Shown here one piece after another: positions 61,901 to 64,000 of a DNA stretch of 64,000 bases (the first letter of the stretch is position 1; every line of letters starts with the position of its first letter). This DNA is from Rhodovulum sp. P5 (GTDB lineage Bacteria; Pseudomonadota; Alphaproteobacteria; Rhodobacterales; Rhodobacteraceae), in the NCBI RefSeq assembly GCF_002079305.1, contig NZ_CP015039.1, positions 2,501,501 through 2,565,500 of the forward strand. Reading direction: 5' to 3'. The notes under the pieces are model-generated. The model did not search any database. It was not told where the DNA came from and worked only from the letters and a program-made list of their open reading frames with translations. A program made the position numbers and the translations under genes.

Positions 61901-62437
61901 CTGTCGCGCTGGCGGGCGCGCGGGCTGATCATGCCCAAGATCAGTTTCAACGTGTCCTCGGGCCGGATGCACGACCCCGATGTGGTCGCACTGGCCAGCG
62001 AAATGGCGGCCGAAGAGACCAAGGTGACCTTCGAATTGCTGGAATCGATCCTTGTGGAAGAGGAAAGCGAGGCGTTCAAGTTCCACCTCGGCATGCTGCG
62101 CGAGGCCGGCATCGACATCGAGATCGACGATTTCGGCTCCGGCCATGCCTCGATCATCGGGGTGATGGAGATCGCGCCGTCTGCGCTGAAGATCGACAAG
62201 CGGATCGTCATGCCGCTGGAAGATGACCTGCGCAACCGCAGCCTGGTGCGGGCCATCGTGGAAATCGCCGAAACGCTCGGCATCGAAACCGTGGCTGAGG
62301 GCGTGGAGACCCAGGAACAGGCCGATATCCTGCGCGGGATCGGCTGCACGGTTCTGCAGGGCTATCTGTTTGCCAAGCCGTTGACCGAAGAGGCCCTGCT
62401 GGCGTTCGCTTTGGGGTCCGACAGGCGCACCGCCTGA
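58952..62437 (+). CDS. Large membrane sensor: Cache, three PAS, GGDEF and EAL-type domains
   Basis: A 1161-residue cyclic-di-GMP protein. Two membrane helices (about residues 8-28 and 270-292) enclose a periplasmic Cache-type sensor (LFPGGTALGLDVSDRAYFRVH is its typical core, in part). Three PAS domains follow, each ending in a DITDQ/DVTAD-type motif. The GGDEF signature is intact (about 813-817), with an RxxD inhibitory site five residues before it (RGSD). The phosphodiesterase domain has ETL instead of EAL at about residue 941 (GVETLLRW) but keeps IDDFGSGHAS and the catalytic-type Glu in TFELLES. It is monocistronic, with a 223-base upstream gap. Confidence 0.92.
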   Translation: MKASISRTIVSAVIAAAVIGLVLGMVQHQHTLKKAVADVRADTYAATDQIELLLRSLRLSAETVADRLDTGDLATSGQPAMEAIRKENIGLNAVLVIDADGIVVDELFPGGTALGLDVSDRAYFRVHRDGEVHSHYMGAPIRNRFNGAWSLPVSVAVRDSSGAFAGVVTVGVLQDFFAQLKTYLSADDSEIYFRVRPNGAFIALSGEAGAQDFAKGIADVLGGDTVRGEVGAGVTRLNLAGGTAFLRESPSGLFDVVVVRPDAGLQASALAAGVWAGLGAFLLAAIVLLAAVALRWSGAQARQAAEDTRVALDRLNRLADNTPGVLSEFTISETGEIDFVYFSAKMPAMMGITADALMADGRAIVSRVPEDDVGEIFDAFERTARDLKTLTFRHRVLHPETGLRWILATCSPERAANGTIRYFASNVDITDQVEAERRLAEAGEALRIAHERLNTLNNNSATALFEYRISAEGEIDVPYFSDKLPEITGVSRAEIEADGAAFERHVHPDDFFGVHATLEKAGRDLTPVTFKHRLNHPTNGLRWVLASVTPSAQPDGAIVFYSSMLDITDQMSAEERAAQAGEELKRAHEQLNSVANVAPVGIYQFRLCPDGTGDFPYTSGRFEELVGYTREEIAEIRLGVFDRILPEDRERVLATTVESARTLEPWAERFRVQHPDRGVIWLSASSIPRRAKDGSAIFAGALLDVTADVEREEELRRAHRVTEEMRAENERQALHDGLTGLPNRRHYDKTLDERLHSARGDGPQDCVLIRIDLDHFKYVNDTLGHEAGDLVLMRVADVLRDCLRGSDFAARIGGDEFTVLMAPGASEADAIALVERIRAQIEVPLLYEGRQCRFGASFGVAHIAELAQVGEDIQMFADAALYRAKEGGRNRSELFTPDLHRQIQHDRRLAVEIHEALDNDQFVPFFQPQVAAEGGRLVGVETLLRWNHPTDGLLAPDAFMNVAEQLRLVADIDRIMMEKSRDALSRWRARGLIMPKISFNVSSGRMHDPDVVALASEMAAEETKVTFELLESILVEEESEAFKFHLGMLREAGIDIEIDDFGSGHASIIGVMEIAPSALKIDKRIVMPLEDDLRNRSLVRAIVEIAETLGIETVAEGVETQEQADILRGIGCTVLQGYLFAKPLTEEALLAFALGSDRRTA

Positions 62438-62471
62438 CCCTGCCGCGGAAAGACGGGGAACGGCCGGCCGG

Positions 62472-63800
62472 TCAGCCGCCCGAATTGCCCTTGATCATGC
62501 GACGGCGCAGGATCCCCGACAGCCAGTCCATGAAGATGACCATCACCACGATCAGCACGATGTAATAGCTGACCTCCTCCCAGTCCTTCTGGGTGATGAT
62601 CGCCTGGGTCAGCATCAGCCCGATCCCGCCGCCTGTGATCGCGCCGATGATCGTCGCGCTGCGGGTGTTGGATTCTAGGTAATACAGCACCTGGCTGAGC
62701 AGGACCGGCGTGATTTGCGGGATCACGCCGAACCGATACCGCGCAAGGACCGGCGCGCCGGTGGACTGCACCCCCTCGATCTGCTTGCTGTCGACATTTT
62801 CCAGCGCCTCGGAGAAGAGCTTGCCGAACGATCCGCTGTCGGTCAGCAGGATGGCGAGCGCCCCGGTCATCGGTCCGGGACCGAAGGCGCGGGAAAGCAG
62901 GATGGTGAAGATCAGCGCATCCACCCCCCGCACGAAGTCGAAGACCCGCCGCACGGCAAAGCGCAGCGTCATGATGGGGGTGAAGTTCTTGGCCGCGAGG
63001 AAGGCCAGCGGCAGCGCCAGAAGGGCAGCCCCCATCGTGCCGAGGAACGCCATCAGGATCGTCTCACCCAAGGCCCAGAACACCTGTGCATGGTGCCAAA
63101 GCGGGTTTTCCCAGAAATCGTGCCACGCGCCGGCGATGTTGGACCGGTCCGGATCGATCTGCGGGCCGAACAGGATCGCGACCACCGAATGGCCGTGATA
63201 GGGGCTGTCGAGCGTGAACCAGAACAACTCCCACCCGAAGAAGTAGCGGAACACCTCTGTCTTGGCGCGGGTCATGGTCAGACGGCCCGCCTCGGTCGTG
63301 ATGTCCACCCGCGCCTTGGAATAGCTGATCCAGTCGGGGATCTCGCTCTCTGGCAGATTGATCTGAACGCCGGAGGTCACCTGCACCCTGATGTCGCCGA
63401 AATCGGGGTGGTGATAAATCGCCGCCCTCTCTGGCAGGAACCGCACGTAGTGGCCGTCTGCCAGGTCGATCTCGGTGGTCTGCCCCCGGGGCATCACCCA
63501 GTCCGGAGAGGTGCCTTCGGGATAAAGGCCCGCGCGCTCGCCCTCCTTGGCGATGGTCAGATCACCGGTGCGGTTGTTGCGCGACACCACGGTCTTGTAG
63601 CTGTAGGTATCGCGCATCAGCGTCATCGCGTTGTCGACACGCGCACGTTCGGCCAGCCCGATCACGTCGAAGGCAAAAAACACGTAGCTGAGATAGGCCA
63701 GAACGGCGAGCGGCGCGCCGATGGAGACAAGCCGCTTGCGCCGGATCAGGCGGTCGGCCCCGGCCATGCGGGCGGAAAGATCGGCGGTCATGTCGCTCAT
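62472..63800 (-). CDS. phnE: Phosphonate-type ABC transporter permease PhnE with large periplasmic insert
   Basis: A 442-residue permease. The first helix (about residues 26-46) is followed by a soluble stretch of about 170 residues, then the PhnE permease domain (about 240-435) with FVRGVDALIFTILLSRAFGPG and the ATPase-contact EAA-like loop EALENVDSKQIEGVQSTGA. It imports phosphonate or phosphate esters together with the second permease gene just upstream on this strand, with which it overlaps by ATGA. The usual PhnE is about 250-300 residues, so the insert is notable. Ends convergent to the Cache/PAS/GGDEF gene. Confidence 0.9.
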   Translation of the reverse strand: MSDMTADLSARMAGADRLIRRKRLVSIGAPLAVLAYLSYVFFAFDVIGLAERARVDNAMTLMRDTYSYKTVVSRNNRTGDLTIAKEGERAGLYPEGTSPDWVMPRGQTTEIDLADGHYVRFLPERAAIYHHPDFGDIRVQVTSGVQINLPESEIPDWISYSKARVDITTEAGRLTMTRAKTEVFRYFFGWELFWFTLDSPYHGHSVVAILFGPQIDPDRSNIAGAWHDFWENPLWHHAQVFWALGETILMAFLGTMGAALLALPLAFLAAKNFTPIMTLRFAVRRVFDFVRGVDALIFTILLSRAFGPGPMTGALAILLTDSGSFGKLFSEALENVDSKQIEGVQSTGAPVLARYRFGVIPQITPVLLSQVLYYLESNTRSATIIGAITGGGIGLMLTQAIITQKDWEEVSYYIVLIVVMVIFMDWLSGILRRRMIKGNSGG

Positions 63801-64000
63801 GTCCGGGCCCCCTCGCTCAACCGGTTGCGCAGCGCGGATGAGGCCTGGTCGACCACCACGATGGTCGCGAACAACAGGGCGAAGATCGCCGCGGCCTCAT
63901 CGAACCGCCCCGGCCCCCATGTGACGGAGTTCTTGAGTTCGTAGCCGATACCGCCTGCCCCCACGAAGCCGAGGATGGCCGAGGCGCGAATATTGATCTC
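63797..64000 (-). CDS. phnE: Phosphonate-type ABC transporter permease PhnE, second copy (partial, 3' end)
   Basis: The C-terminal 67 residues of a second PhnE permease. It reads EINIRASAILGFVGAGGIGYEL, the hallmark C-terminal segment of PhnE, then a last membrane helix and a stop that overlaps the start of the neighbouring phnE (ATGA). The 5' part lies beyond the window. Two different PhnE proteins in tandem suggest a heterodimeric channel. Confidence 0.9.
   Translation of the reverse strand, partial: EINIRASAILGFVGAGGIGYELKNSVTWGPGRFDEAAAIFALLFATIVVVDQASSALRNRLSEGART

Overview
The window is high-GC DNA from a free-living alphaproteobacterium, most likely of the Rhodobacterales (Roseobacter/Paracoccus-type). 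This rests on gene content (form II CO-dehydrogenase-like operon, PQQ alcohol dehydrogenase cluster, TRAP/TTT/ABC receptors, PutA without a DNA-binding domain beside an Lrp-type PutR) and on codon style. It looks chromosomal: I see no rRNA or tRNA gene, insertion sequence, prophage or CRISPR array.

Layout. 1-2077 (minus): end of a peptide-type ABC operon (receptor, a small tail-anchored protein of unknown function, start of a permease), divergent from a DUF1028 gene (2181). 2933-7173 (plus): transglutaminase-like protein, a 54-residue very acidic protein, Tex (frameshifted) and TspO. 7181-11690 (minus): an overlapping three-gene unit of a membrane protein, a lipoprotein and a three-domain peptidoglycan hydrolase. 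11912-15960: putR/putA. 16164-18163: UspA plus a Na+/alanine-type symporter. 18357-21005: isoquinoline-oxidoreductase-like molybdoenzyme. 21314-24323: a periplasmic coiled-coil protein with 64-residue repeats and a TAXI receptor. 24392-26116: ExeA-like ATPase with a Sel1-like tail. 26383: DUF3365 cytochrome. 27175-30225: tctCBA (tctA frameshifted). 30281-33913 (minus): orphan DctP-type receptor with a GGDEF/EAL sensor. 34226-38589 (minus): coxG-S-L-M. 38737-53050: PQQ alcohol dehydrogenase cluster. 53151-55160: Trk/Ktr K+ uptake pair. 55356-58728: small unknown gene and three TadE/G-type genes. 58952-62437: large PAS/GGDEF/EAL protein. 62472-64000 (minus): two phosphonate-type ABC permeases.

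The most coherent system is the 38.6-53 kb cluster. A PQQ alcohol dehydrogenase with the Asp-x-Asp signature of lanthanide-dependent enzymes is encoded with two c-type cytochromes, a receptor-like protein of the XoxJ/PedF neighbourhood, the PQQ-associated ABC-binding and beta-propeller proteins, and a NosR-like membrane flavo-ferredoxin with its own ApbE. A LuxR-type response regulator, a FIST protein and a hybrid histidine kinase (NosP/NahK-like) follow. I found one shared 19-base element, consensus NATWCGACCAANGT in its conserved part, ahead of each transcription unit I can define in this cluster. For five units it points at the gene and lies 77-103 bases before the start codon, so it is a good candidate operator for the regulator at 48924.

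Two otherwise intact genes (tex, tctA) are each broken by one missing G in a run where four G are present and five are expected. This points to sequencing or assembly error rather than two pseudogenes.
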